NCBI GenBank assembly: GCA_902461995.1
Contig: CABQAA010000007.1
Location: forward strand, 1 to 17,413
Direction of reading: 5' to 3'
Origin: an uncultured Oscillospiraceae bacterium
GTDB lineage: Bacteria; Bacillota; Clostridia; Oscillospirales; Acutalibacteraceae
Length of the DNA stretch: 17,413 nucleotides
Part shown: piece by piece, positions 6,852 through 15,348 of the stretch
Position numbering within the stretch: the stretch's first letter is position 1
Layout: each line of letters begins with the position of its first letter
Translations under genes and position numbers: made by a program
Notes under the pieces: generated by a model
Seen by the model: only the letters and a program-made list of their open reading frames with translations
Database searches by the model: none
Told to the model about the DNA's origin: nothing

Positions 6852-8801
6852 TTATCCCGTCGTGACGCTGTCGAAATCCGAGGCCAAAGACTGCAGATCC
6901 CGGCAGGACGAAGACAGGGTCAGCTTGGCTCCCGGCACACCTGTAAGGGAGGTAAGGCCGCTGAAATCTCCTCCGGATATGGCCAGTTCCGCCGTTCCCC
7001 GGAACGCGGGGCCGTCGGCCGGCTGTACCCGCAGGGAAGCGGAACGGAAGGTCCCTCCCCGGATCTGAAAAGAGAGGCGTCCGGTCACGGACGGCACCTT
7101 GCTGGCGGAAGCATGATTACCTAGCCAGGATACCAGTTGGATCGCAGGGGTGATGGTTCCGTCGTTGATCACGAGAGACCCCTTTCCCGCGCAGGGACCA
7201 AAACCCAGCGACGCACTTCCCGCGCCCATGAAAAGACCGCCGTCCACCGTGATCATCAGGTGGCCGTTTGAGCCGATCCCGCCGTAGGCATACAGAGAGG
7301 TGCTGACCCGGCCGGCATCCGTGTCCGGAAGCACCGCCGCACGGCGGAGATTGCCGCCGTACAGGAAATCGAAGGTCCCGCTTTTCACCGTTACACGGCA
7401 TTCCCCGCCGAGGGTCAGATCGGCTTCCGTCTGCAGGAGGCTGGATACATCATACCCGCAGACGAGGCCCATATACCGGGCGGCGCTGCCCGTCCGGCTG
7501 CAGGATACGCCGTCTCCGATGGTGACGTTGTGATAATTCATCACCATACGCACATCGCCGTGTCCGCACTCCAGCTTCAGGTTTTCAAAGACATAGTCTC
7601 CGGACAGGAACAGGCCCTGATTGAGTTTTTCCGTCCCTGTAAAGGAGAGTTTCGCGCCGCTGGTCCGGTAATCGGTGCCGCCATACTCGCTCGTGATGGT
7701 GATGCCGTACGCGTTATCCGGCAGATACGCCGTCCGCTTGACCGCAGTAGCACCGCAGATGACGATGGTCCCGCCGCCCCGGCAGAGCCGGACGGCCTCG
7801 GCCAGATTCGGAATGGCCTTCTGCGGGGAGGAGCCATCGTTGTTCGACGAACCCGCGTCCTTGACGTACACCACTTTGTCCGGCGTGGGGATGACGGTTT
7901 CCGGCTGCACGCTCGTCGGTCCGCCGGTCAGGGCGGAGGCGATGGTTTCGGCCAGATACACATACCCGGTATCCGTGGGATGAAGCCGGTCCCCGGCATT
8001 GTAAAAGGCCGAGGTGAAGTACTCTTTGGTCAGTTCATAGATATCGATGACCGGCACATTTTTCAGGGCCGCCACCTCTTTTTGAGCGGGAACGATCACG
8101 TTCTCCAACGTCCAGCGGCGCTGGGTATAATCGTTCCGGTACAGCGACGTTACGGCGTAGATCCGGGGATTAGATGGCAGATTCTGGTAGATGGTCAGCA
8201 GATTTTCGTAAGCGTTTTTCCATGCCGTCACCTTACTCGGAGCCGTCATGTTGATGCAGTCGTTACTTCCCAGAAAGATCAGCACGACGTCGGGTTCGAA
8301 TTTCAGGCTGTCGGTGTATTCGGAAAACTTGAGATAGGAGGTGACGGTGGTGCCGCCGTGGCCGAAATTCCCCACCACGTAGCCGTCTCCCAGAATTTCC
8401 TGCAGCCGGGCGGGATAGCTGGTTTTCGCTTTGTTAGATGCCCCTACCCCTTCGGTGATGCTGTCCCCGACACAGGCGATCCGGATGGGCCGCCCGCCCG
8501 GCGTCTGGGTGACGGGCGGAACGGTCACGGATCCCGCGGTGGTTTTTGTTCCCGATCCGCTGGTCGGACCATATGAGCCCGAGGCGGAGCCTTCGGTGGT
8601 GGTGAAACCCGGCGAGGTCGAATCCGTCGTGCGGCTGCTCTCGTCCGTTGTATCCGTCGATGCAAAAGAAGCCGGATCTTCCGATGAGATAGCGCTGGCC
8701 GGGTCATGTCTATCGGCGCAGCCTGCCAGAATCAAAATCGGCATTGACAGAAGAAGGCTCAGAATTCTGCGCATTTTTCTCATTGCATGCAAGCCTATCA
8801 T
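6852..8801 (-). CDS. SGNH/GDSL hydrolase lipoprotein with C-terminal beta-helix-like domain
   Basis: This 649-residue lipoprotein is predicted to be a surface-tethered esterase. A signal peptide ends in the lipobox ILAGC (lipidated Cys28), then comes a Ser/Thr-rich tether to about residue 100. The SGNH domain (about 104-294) shows block I VGDSIT (nucleophile Ser114), a Gly in GNFGHGG, block III GSND (Asn180) and block V DRLHPT (Asp271 and His274), so the catalytic set is complete. Residues about 308-649 begin VYVKDAGSSNNDGSSPQKAI, a common entry to right-handed beta-helices. They continue with repeated strands ending GG-x-F or similar (KSGTF, DGGLF, NDGTI, RGGTF, SGGDF). It may remove acetyl or aromatic esters from the polysaccharide while the helix binds it. 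The ATG at 8801 is chosen because GGGAG lies six bases upstream; a second in-frame ATG seven codons on lacks this. It ends the arabinan gene run. Confidence 0.87.
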   Translation of the reverse strand: MIGLHAMRKMRRILSLLLSMPILILAGCADRHDPASAISSEDPASFASTDTTDESSRTTDSTSPGFTTTEGSASGSYGPTSGSGTKTTAGSVTVPPVTQTPGGRPIRIACVGDSITEGVGASNKAKTSYPARLQEILGDGYVVGNFGHGGTTVTSYLKFSEYTDSLKFEPDVVLIFLGSNDCINMTAPSKVTAWKNAYENLLTIYQNLPSNPRIYAVTSLYRNDYTQRRWTLENVIVPAQKEVAALKNVPVIDIYELTKEYFTSAFYNAGDRLHPTDTGYVYLAETIASALTGGPTSVQPETVIPTPDKVVYVKDAGSSNNDGSSPQKAIPNLAEAVRLCRGGGTIVICGATAVKRTAYLPDNAYGITITSEYGGTDYRTSGAKLSFTGTEKLNQGLFLSGDYVFENLKLECGHGDVRMVMNYHNVTIGDGVSCSRTGSAARYMGLVCGYDVSSLLQTEADLTLGGECRVTVKSGTFDFLYGGNLRRAAVLPDTDAGRVSTSLYAYGGIGSNGHLMITVDGGLFMGAGSASLGFGPCAGKGSLVINDGTITPAIQLVSWLGNHASASKVPSVTGRLSFQIRGGTFRSASLRVQPADGPAFRGTAELAISGGDFSGLTSLTGVPGAKLTLSSSCRDLQSLASDFDSVTTG

Positions 8802-8898
8802 CGTCCACTCCCTTCTTTCAAGCGAATAGCCCGGATGGTCATCTCCAATCTTTTCCGTATCAGGGGAACGCTCTGCTTTCGCGGGCCGTTCGTCCGGC

Positions 8899-10407
8899 TC
8901 AGGCCCGTTTGAGAACGATCACGTTCCAGGAGTGCTTTTCGAGACAGGCCGTCAAACGTCCGTCCTCGAAAACGGTGCCGGCGGCGGCATGGGGCTTTAC
9001 CTCATCCGGATGGTCTTCCGTATTGACCGCCTTGATGTTTTCGTGATTGAGCACCTTATGTTCCACCAGCCGGTAATTCCGGTACTGGCGCAGATCGCAG
9101 CCGATTTCAAGTCCTTCTTCCAAATCCCGGTTGACCGCAAAAATGGTCAGGAGCCCTTCCTCCTCATTGTCCACCACCGCACAGTCCAAAACCGGAACAT
9201 CATCAAAATGCCGGGACGTATAGCGGGGAGCGTCCACCGCCGTGCGGAGCACGGTCCCCCGTCCGTAACGGCTTGCATCGGCAAACGGATAGAATATGGT
9301 CTGTTTCCATGCCGCCTTGTCGGAGGTCATGATGGGGGCGATGACGTTGACCAGCTGAGCGATACAGGCGATTTTCACCCGGTCGGCATGCTTGATCAGG
9401 GACAGCAGGAGACTGCCCACCAGGAGAGCGTCTTCCAGGCTGTACACGTCTTCGATCTGGTGAGGCGCTTTCGTCCACTGCTCATCCGGAACCTTGCCGT
9501 GGGGACGGTAAACCACGTTCCATTCGTCCACCGACAGATGAATCCGCTTCTTGAGCTTTTTCTTCGCCCGGACGTAATCGCACACCGCCACAATGGATTC
9601 GATCTGATTGTCCAGAGCCAGGGAATTTGCCAGGAAATCCGCCGTATCCTCCAGGGACTTGTTACGATTGTCGTAATAGGTATGAACCGAGATGTAGTCC
9701 ACAAGGGAATAACAGTGGTCCAAAACCGTGGCATCCCACTGGGCAAAGGTGGGAAGTTTTTCTCCAGCGCTGCCGCAGGCCACCAGTTCGATGGAGGGAT
9801 CAACCGAACGCATCACTTTAGCCGTTTGGGCCGCCAGGCTGCCGTATTCGTCAGCCGTTTTGTGGCCGATCTGCCAGGGGCCGTCCATCTCATTGCCCAG
9901 ACACCAGAGTTTTATATCATGCGGCTGATCATAGCCGTGTTGTTTTCGAAGATCACTGTAATAGGTTCCGCCCGGATGGTTGCAGTATTCAATCAGATTG
10001 CGGGCAGCGTCCACTCCCCGGGTGCCTAGGTTGACAGCCATCATCGGGGCCGTATTCGCCTGGGCCGCCCAGTCCATGAATTCGCCCAGGCCGAACTGGT
10101 TATCCTCCAGATTGCCCCAGGCCACTTCCAGACGGGTGGGCCGTTCCTGTTTCGGGCCGACGCTGTCTTCCCAATTGAAAGCGGAGACAAAATTTCCGCC
10201 CGGATACCGGATCACCGGCACGTTCAGCTCCCGGACAAGGGCCATAACGTCCCGGCGGAATCCCTGCGCATCCGCAAAGGGACTCTCCGGCTGATAGATG
10301 CCTTCGTATACGCATCTTCCCATATGCTCGAGAAAAGAGCCGTAGATCCGCTTGTCAATATCCGACAGACGGAACTGTTTATCCGTCGTAATGGTCGCTT
10401 TTTTCAT
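8899..10407 (-). CDS. abfA: GH51 alpha-L-arabinofuranosidase, intracellular
   Basis: This 502-residue enzyme is a typical full-length GH51 exo-alpha-L-arabinofuranosidase that releases terminal arabinofuranose from arabino-oligosaccharides. It has no signal peptide, so it acts in the cytoplasm on imported substrate. Visible markers are IYGSFLEHMGRCVYEGIY (21-38), VIRYPGGNFVSAFNWED (65-81), the acid/base Glu173 in CLGNEMDGPWQ, and the nucleophile Glu295 in LSVDEWNVVY. The expected C-terminal beta-domain follows (about 370-502). The ATG at 10407 has AAAGGAATGG about nine bases upstream. It lies downstream of the surface proteins and upstream of the SGNH lipoprotein on the same strand. All catalytic residues are intact, which makes it the best functional evidence for arabinan as the substrate of this locus. 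Confidence 0.95.
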   Translation of the reverse strand: MKKATITTDKQFRLSDIDKRIYGSFLEHMGRCVYEGIYQPESPFADAQGFRRDVMALVRELNVPVIRYPGGNFVSAFNWEDSVGPKQERPTRLEVAWGNLEDNQFGLGEFMDWAAQANTAPMMAVNLGTRGVDAARNLIEYCNHPGGTYYSDLRKQHGYDQPHDIKLWCLGNEMDGPWQIGHKTADEYGSLAAQTAKVMRSVDPSIELVACGSAGEKLPTFAQWDATVLDHCYSLVDYISVHTYYDNRNKSLEDTADFLANSLALDNQIESIVAVCDYVRAKKKLKKRIHLSVDEWNVVYRPHGKVPDEQWTKAPHQIEDVYSLEDALLVGSLLLSLIKHADRVKIACIAQLVNVIAPIMTSDKAAWKQTIFYPFADASRYGRGTVLRTAVDAPRYTSRHFDDVPVLDCAVVDNEEEGLLTIFAVNRDLEEGLEIGCDLRQYRNYRLVEHKVLNHENIKAVNTEDHPDEVKPHAAAGTVFEDGRLTACLEKHSWNVIVLKRA

Positions 10408-10517
10408 GTTGCTTGGCCATTCCTTTCGATGAAGGCGCGGGGCCTTCCGTTACTTACCCCGCCGTTCCGAGTCCTCCGGTCCCGACGGTGTGGAACAAGA
10501 ATCATGATGAAGGAATC

Positions 10518-10552
10518 CCGGTGCCGGGGTCCCCGAGGACCCCGGCAACCGG
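10518..10552. other. Strong stem-loop between surface protein and GH51 genes
   Basis: GCCGGGGTCC (10523-10532) pairs perfectly with GGACCCCGGC (10537-10546) around a four-base loop. The stem extends outward through CCGGT/ACCGG with one bulge, to about 15 pairs. On the transcribed minus strand no T run follows, so it is not a textbook intrinsic terminator; a T-rich stretch lies before it instead. It may attenuate or stabilise mRNA between the surface-protein and arabinofuranosidase genes. Confidence 0.6.
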
Positions 10553-10574
10553 AAACAAAGGAAAAATGTGCGGA

Positions 10575-12272
10575 TTATTCGCTTCTCTTGCGGCGAATCA
10601 CCAGCAGAGCCGCCGCAGACAGCACGGCCAGACCCGCTACCGCGACGGGCAGACTGTGGCCGGTGCTGGGGTTGTTGGCATTACCGCCGCTCTCGGTAGA
10701 TTCACCGGGCGCCTTCACGGTAAAGTCATAAGCAATCGAATGGATCGGCTGTGTCGCGTTGACTTCTCCCATATACAGACCGATGGCGCCGGCTTCGTAA
10801 TATTTGGCAAGCAGGGTGGTTTCCTTGCTGGTCTTCATATTCAGCCAGCACTCCAGCGTGTTGCTGACCTTGCTCGGCTGATCTTTCAGGCAGAAGCTGG
10901 CAGTGGCCTTTTTACCTTCTACTTTCAGGGTCAGGATGACTTCCTGGCCGACAAAGCCTTCCGGCATGTCGGCAATGATGGAATCTTTCCCCTCGTTGAC
11001 CTTCCGGCCGACTTCGCCCATGTAGGCGATTTTGCCGTTGAGCTCACCGTACTTGTAGATGATGATATCAAAGCGATTCTTGCCCGCGATGCGCTGCACC
11101 ACGCACATATAGCCTTCCAGGCCGTCCTTGCCGTTATCGGCGTATACCACGCGGAAAGGAATGCCGGTTTTCAGGTTGCCGTTCTCGTCCACCTTGGTGG
11201 TAACGGTGGCGGTGAAGTCACTGTACCAGGAATTGGTGAGCAGAATTTTCTTGTTGCCCGTCGTGTTGGCCGTAAACTTGCCGTCGGTCAGCTTGATGTG
11301 CTCGTCACTCATGCTGAAGGACTTGTAGCTGGTTATGTCGTTGATCGGGCCGACTTTGGCGCCCGCAGCGGGTTTTTCAAAGGTGGTGGCATTCAGATCG
11401 TCGTCTGTACCGGTGCTGACATCGCTGCCGGTGCTGGCATCACTTCCCGTGCTGGCATCGCTTCCGGTACTGACGTCGCTGCCCGTGCTGACGTCGCTGC
11501 CGGTACTGCTGCTCTTTTCATATTTGATGGAAATGTCTTTAATTTTGTTGTACGGCCGGCGACCACCGTCATTGGTCAGATAGAAGCCAACGGCACCAGT
11601 CGTATAGTTGTAATCAACCCCCAGGGTTTCCTCTTTTTCAGCCTTGGCTGTCAGATCTGCTTCAACCGCATAGAGTTGTGTTCCGTTTTCCATCTTAACA
11701 GAAGCTTTGAAAGTGTTTCCGCTTACCTGCGCATTGAAAATCAAAACAGTATTTGCCGCTATCTCGCCGTCGAGCGGATCGACTTCAGGTGCCTCATTGG
11801 TCTGGGGAACCTTGCCCAGATACTTATCAAGGGTCCCGTCCGCAGATTTCCCGTACTTATGCAGGGTCAGAGTGACGGGACTGTTGACGTCATCCACTAC
11901 CTTCCGTTCCAGTGTGCAAAGAAAACCGCTATGCGCGTCCTGACCGCTGCCAAACTTAGAACCGCGGAAAATCAGTCCGTTCTTTGTCCGGCCGTTTTCA
12001 TCCAGAACAGTGGTATAGGAAGCGGTGAAGTCCGCCACCTCCAGGTCCTTCAAAACCGCTTTTTTGGCTCCTGCCGTAGCCGGCGATACAAGGGGCCATC
12101 CCTCTTCCGATGTCACGGTCGTTTCAGTGTTGGAACTATACAGCGTATAATTGGCTATGTCATTCGTGCCTTCCACGGTGATTGTTTCCGCCGAAGCGAA
12201 CAGCGCGGTGGACATAGGAATGACGGCCAGCGCCACGGTCAGAGCCAGTGTACATGCCAGTGTTTTCTTCAT
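10575..12272 (-). CDS. Surface-anchored protein with two homologous sandwich-like modules
   Basis: This 565-residue exported protein has no recognisable catalytic domain. A signal peptide ends at about ASA28. Module A (about 30-250) and module B (about 305-520) resemble each other: both start with ND-I-x-x-Y, and share KKA/ILL, DFTA, DENG-x-x-K-x-GI/L-x-FR, YKYG, YLG/YMGEV and a late GAVGFY/GAIGLY. They resemble concanavalin-like or DUF1080-like beta-sandwiches, an impression and not a search result. A linker of about five STGSDV/A repeats (about 253-292) joins them. The C-terminus holds NPSTG (534-538), a hydrophobic segment and RRKRSE, like a sortase substrate or a plain membrane anchor. 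The modules match those of the next upstream gene product closely. The ATG at 12272 has AGGAGG eight bases upstream. It is probably a cell-surface binding protein for arabinan; binding is inferred. Confidence 0.85.
   Translation of the reverse strand: MKKTLACTLALTVALAVIPMSTALFASAETITVEGTNDIANYTLYSSNTETTVTSEEGWPLVSPATAGAKKAVLKDLEVADFTASYTTVLDENGRTKNGLIFRGSKFGSGQDAHSGFLCTLERKVVDDVNSPVTLTLHKYGKSADGTLDKYLGKVPQTNEAPEVDPLDGEIAANTVLIFNAQVSGNTFKASVKMENGTQLYAVEADLTAKAEKEETLGVDYNYTTGAVGFYLTNDGGRRPYNKIKDISIKYEKSSSTGSDVSTGSDVSTGSDASTGSDASTGSDVSTGTDDDLNATTFEKPAAGAKVGPINDITSYKSFSMSDEHIKLTDGKFTANTTGNKKILLTNSWYSDFTATVTTKVDENGNLKTGIPFRVVYADNGKDGLEGYMCVVQRIAGKNRFDIIIYKYGELNGKIAYMGEVGRKVNEGKDSIIADMPEGFVGQEVILTLKVEGKKATASFCLKDQPSKVSNTLECWLNMKTSKETTLLAKYYEAGAIGLYMGEVNATQPIHSIAYDFTVKAPGESTESGGNANNPSTGHSLPVAVAGLAVLSAAALLVIRRKRSE
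11411..11500 (-). repeat. Five tandem 18-bp repeats encoding a Ser-Thr-Gly-Asp linker
   Basis: Five in-frame 18-base units (starting 11411, 11429, 11447, 11465 and 11483) encode the hexapeptide repeat STGSDV or STGSDA. A degenerate sixth unit follows. The units differ mainly at third positions and at the Val/Ala codon. Such repeats can gain or lose units by slippage, changing linker length in steps of six residues without a frameshift. Confidence 0.9.
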
Positions 12273-12320
12273 GGTTGCTTTCCTCCTGTTTCTTTAATGG
12301 GATACCTTGATTTATCTGGA

Positions 12321-12336
12321 CGGAGGTTTCCCTCCG
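12321..12336. other. Small GNRA-loop hairpin between the two module-protein genes
   Basis: In the 78-base gap, CGGAGG (12321-12326) and CCTCCG (12331-12336) can pair. On the minus strand the loop is GAAA, a stable GNRA tetraloop. No T run follows, so termination is unlikely. It could stabilise or process the transcript upstream of the ribosome site. Confidence 0.4.
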
Positions 12337-12350
12337 CAACACAGATCCGT

Positions 12351-15278
12351 TTATTCTCCCAGAGAAGACAGAACATCAGGATTCAGGGCCGTCACCGGCC
12401 AGCCGTCTTCGGTCCACTCGATGGTACTGATGCACATCATACTGCTGCTTCCGCCCCAGAAATACTCACAAACCAGGTAATCCTGTCCGTCCGTATCCCG
12501 GAACACGGAGTCGTGTCCGACCTTGACGATGCCGTCCTTGTAATCGGTGACGGCGGTATGACCGCCTTCCAGCATGGGACGTCCGTTCCGGTCCACATAG
12601 GGGCCGGTCAGGCTGGTGGAACGGCCTACACCGCAGTAATACTTGGTATCAAAATTGCCGTAGGCCGCAAAAAGATAATAATAATCTCCCCGCTTGATGA
12701 CATACGGCGCCTCGATGCCGCCGGGCCGCTCGGTACGGTTGGCCAGGGTATAGGTGGTGGTGTCGGAGGTATCCAGCATCCCGGTAACGGCGCTGATCTT
12801 CCGCATTTTGATCCCGCCCCAGTAGGAACCGAAGATCAGCCAAGGCTGGCCGTCATCGTCGACAAAAATGTTGGGGTCGATACAGTTGTAATCGTCCACA
12901 TTCTTGTTTGAACGGATGACCATCCCTTTGTCCACCCAGGCGTAATTGGCCGCCGTGGGATCCAGGGTCTCGTTGACCGCCACTCCGATGGCGGAGTCCT
13001 GGGAGCCGCTGGTAGAGACACTGTAGTAACAGTAATACAAATTCCCGATTTTATAGACCCCCGGGGCCCAAATTGTGCCGCCGGGAACTTCGGTGCCGAT
13101 CCAGGAAGGCAGGGTGGGAAACACCTCTCCCGCCGTCTCCCAGTGATGCAAATCGCTGGACTTTTTGATCCCGATGCCGCCGCCCATGTTGTAGGCATAG
13201 TAGGTATTCCCCTCCCGGATGATCTCCGGGCAGGACGCAGCACTCTGCACCCCGGTCAGGGACAGCATAACGGGATAGTCGCCTTCTCCGCCGCTGACCT
13301 TTTCAAACAGCCATTGCTGCCCCAGCTGATCGGACACCGTCCCCTGTACGATCTGGACACCGGAACCGGTGGCTCCGTCTTTCAGTTCTGCCGCCTTGCC
13401 GGTCACGCTGGACAGAATCCGGTAAAGGCCGCTGCCGGTCCGAGTTTCCTGCAACGCCCAGCTTTGCGCCGCAGCAGACGGATCGGCATCCGCCACACAG
13501 ATCGCAGTGCCGTCGGCCGCGGCGCCGTCCCGCAACGCCATGTAACGGCCGGTGGAAAGGTTACGGAAGCGGTATCCGCCGTCCGTCTGCCGCTCCGCCT
13601 GCCAGAGTTGATTGAGATCGTGACTATACGTTTGAGCCACCACCCAAGCGTTCTCCGTCAGGCCGAATTTGTTGGATGCCATCACGCAGCCGCCGTCGGC
13701 AGCAACAATCTTGTACAGCGCATGGTCGGCCACCGCAGTGTCGGCCGGAACCTCTCCCGCGGCGAGAACCGAAAAGTTCCAGACCTCCGAATAAATGGGA
13801 GTGCTGCTGTTGACCTGGCCCATATAGAGGCCGACGGCGCCAGCTTCATAATACAACCCGAGATCCGTGGTCTCCTTGGAGGTCTTCATGTTGAGCCAGC
13901 AGTGCAGCGTTTCACTGACTTTTTCCGGCTGATCTCTGAGCCGGAAAGCGGCTGAGGCCTGTTTGCCTTCCACCGTCAGTTCCAGCACCAGCTCCTGCCC
14001 CGCCAGTCCCGAGACCATATCCCCCACTATCGAGTCTGCGCCTTCCTGGGCCAGCCGTCCCAGCTCACCCAGATAGGAGACCGTGCCGTTGAGCATCCCG
14101 TATTTATAGACGATGATATCGACGCGGTTTTTCCCGGCAATCCGCTGCACCACGCACATATACCCTTCCAAACCGTCCACACCGTCGTCCGCATACTGGA
14201 CGCGGAACGCTATACCGGTTTTCAAATTGCCGTTTTCATCCACCTTCATCGCCAGAGAGGCGGTGAAATCCTCGTACCAGGCATTGCGCAGAATCGCCTT
14301 TTTATTGCCCGTCGTATCGGCCGTGAACCGGGTTCCCTCCTGCTGGATGCTGCCGTCTCCGACGGCATACAGGTCGTAGCTGGACAGAAGATCCAAAGCT
14401 CCGCGGACGGGAGGCGCATACCGTCTGCCGCCGGAATCGGCAGCGGGCGGATCCGGGTCCGGAACGGTGCCGGACGAATCCGGATCGGAGCTCTCCCCTC
14501 CAGTTCCCTCGTACTGAACGGCGATGTCCTTGATCTTGTTGTTGGGACGGTTGCCGCCGTCGTTGGTTAGATAGAATCCGATCGAACCGGTTGTATAGCT
14601 GTAATGGACTCCGAGGGTATCCTCACTGGCCCCCTTGGCGGTCAGGTCGGCCGTCAGGGCATAAAGCGGTGTGCCGTCGGCCAGCTTAACCGCCGCCGTC
14701 AAGCTGTTGCCGGTTACAGAGGCGGTGAAGATCAGTTCCGTCCCTTCGTAGAGATCTCCATTGAGAGGATCGGCTTCGGGAACCGTGACGGTTACAGGGA
14801 CTTTCCCCAGATATTTATCAAGGGTCCCGTCCGCCGACTTGCCGTACTTATGCAGAGTCAGGTCAACGGGGCTGTTGACGCCGTCCCGCACCTTTCTCTC
14901 TATCAGACAGACAAATCCGCTTTGGGCATCCTGCCCGCTGCCGAAGCCGGACGCGCGGAACAGCAGACCGTTTTTGACCCGCCCGCCGCTGTCCAGCATG
15001 GTGGTGTACGATACCGTGAATTCCGACAGCTCCAGGTTGCGGAAGACCGCCTTCTTGGCCCCCGCTGTGGCAGGGGAAACGATAGGCCAGCCTGTCTCGG
15101 ATACCAGTGCCGTGCTGCTGTTAGAGCTGTACAGATCGTAGTTAGACAGATCGTTCAGTCCTTGGACATGAACGGTCGCCGCTATGGCGGGAAAGACAGC
15201 CAAGGTCAGAAGCAGTGCCATTAGAAAAGTTATACCCAGAATACAAGCCAGGGTCCTTTTTCTCCATGCAGTCCTCAC
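12351..15278 (-). CDS. Secreted multidomain GH43 arabinanase-like protein (two sandwich-like modules, ricin lectin, GH43)
   Basis: This 975-residue exported protein has a signal peptide ending at AIA33 and no lipobox or C-terminal anchor. In order it has module A (about 38-260), a Ser/Asp/Pro-rich linker, module B (about 290-500), a ricin-type beta-trefoil lectin (about 519-661, with QLW, QSW and QQW motifs) and a GH43 five-bladed propeller (about 668-975). The GH43 part resembles endo-1,5-alpha-arabinanases: the pKa-modulating Asp801 (CIDPNIF), the acid Glu856 (GGIEAPYV) and the metal-site-like His922 (VGHDS) are present. The usual catalytic base in the first blade is replaced: SCPEII with Cys683 stands where HDPxII is expected. 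Translation starts at a GTG at 15278 with AGGGAGG seven bases upstream. It follows the GH43 lipoprotein gene by 70 bases. Activity is uncertain: it may be altered catalysis or a binding-only propeller. Confidence 0.9.
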   Translation of the reverse strand: MRTAWRKRTLACILGITFLMALLLTLAVFPAIAATVHVQGLNDLSNYDLYSSNSSTALVSETGWPIVSPATAGAKKAVFRNLELSEFTVSYTTMLDSGGRVKNGLLFRASGFGSGQDAQSGFVCLIERKVRDGVNSPVDLTLHKYGKSADGTLDKYLGKVPVTVTVPEADPLNGDLYEGTELIFTASVTGNSLTAAVKLADGTPLYALTADLTAKGASEDTLGVHYSYTTGSIGFYLTNDGGNRPNNKIKDIAVQYEGTGGESSDPDSSGTVPDPDPPAADSGGRRYAPPVRGALDLLSSYDLYAVGDGSIQQEGTRFTADTTGNKKAILRNAWYEDFTASLAMKVDENGNLKTGIAFRVQYADDGVDGLEGYMCVVQRIAGKNRVDIIVYKYGMLNGTVSYLGELGRLAQEGADSIVGDMVSGLAGQELVLELTVEGKQASAAFRLRDQPEKVSETLHCWLNMKTSKETTDLGLYYEAGAVGLYMGQVNSSTPIYSEVWNFSVLAAGEVPADTAVADHALYKIVAADGGCVMASNKFGLTENAWVVAQTYSHDLNQLWQAERQTDGGYRFRNLSTGRYMALRDGAAADGTAICVADADPSAAAQSWALQETRTGSGLYRILSSVTGKAAELKDGATGSGVQIVQGTVSDQLGQQWLFEKVSGGEGDYPVMLSLTGVQSAASCPEIIREGNTYYAYNMGGGIGIKKSSDLHHWETAGEVFPTLPSWIGTEVPGGTIWAPGVYKIGNLYYCYYSVSTSGSQDSAIGVAVNETLDPTAANYAWVDKGMVIRSNKNVDDYNCIDPNIFVDDDGQPWLIFGSYWGGIKMRKISAVTGMLDTSDTTTYTLANRTERPGGIEAPYVIKRGDYYYLFAAYGNFDTKYYCGVGRSTSLTGPYVDRNGRPMLEGGHTAVTDYKDGIVKVGHDSVFRDTDGQDYLVCEYFWGGSSSMMCISTIEWTEDGWPVTALNPDVLSSLGE
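12688..12765 (-). repeat. Near-identical segment shared by the two GH43 genes, copy 1
   Basis: This 78-base stretch, coding the segment around the catalytic-acid motif GGIEAPYVIKRG, matches 15683-15760 with only two mismatches (12735 and 12762), although surrounding parts of the genes differ more. Selection on the active site, or recent gene conversion between the tandem copies, would explain it. Confidence 0.85.
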
Positions 15279-15348
15279 GAATCTTCCTCCCTATTCTAGT
15301 TACCGCCAACCACATCCGCCGTCTTCGGCCTCCCTCTGCCTCCTCTCT

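Noticed and set aside
10518..10552. Calling the stem-loop a rho-independent terminator
   Set aside because: The transcribed strand has no T run after the stem; the T-rich stretch lies before it.
11411..11500. CRISPR-like or mobile-element repeat
   Set aside because: The units are directly adjacent without spacers and are in frame within a coding linker.
10413..12911. An 832-codon open frame on the plus strand opposite the module-protein gene and the end of the secreted GH43 gene
   Set aside because: It overlaps two well-supported minus-strand genes, has no recognisable domain or ribosome site, and has the low-complexity His/Gly/Val look of an antisense frame in GC-rich coding DNA.
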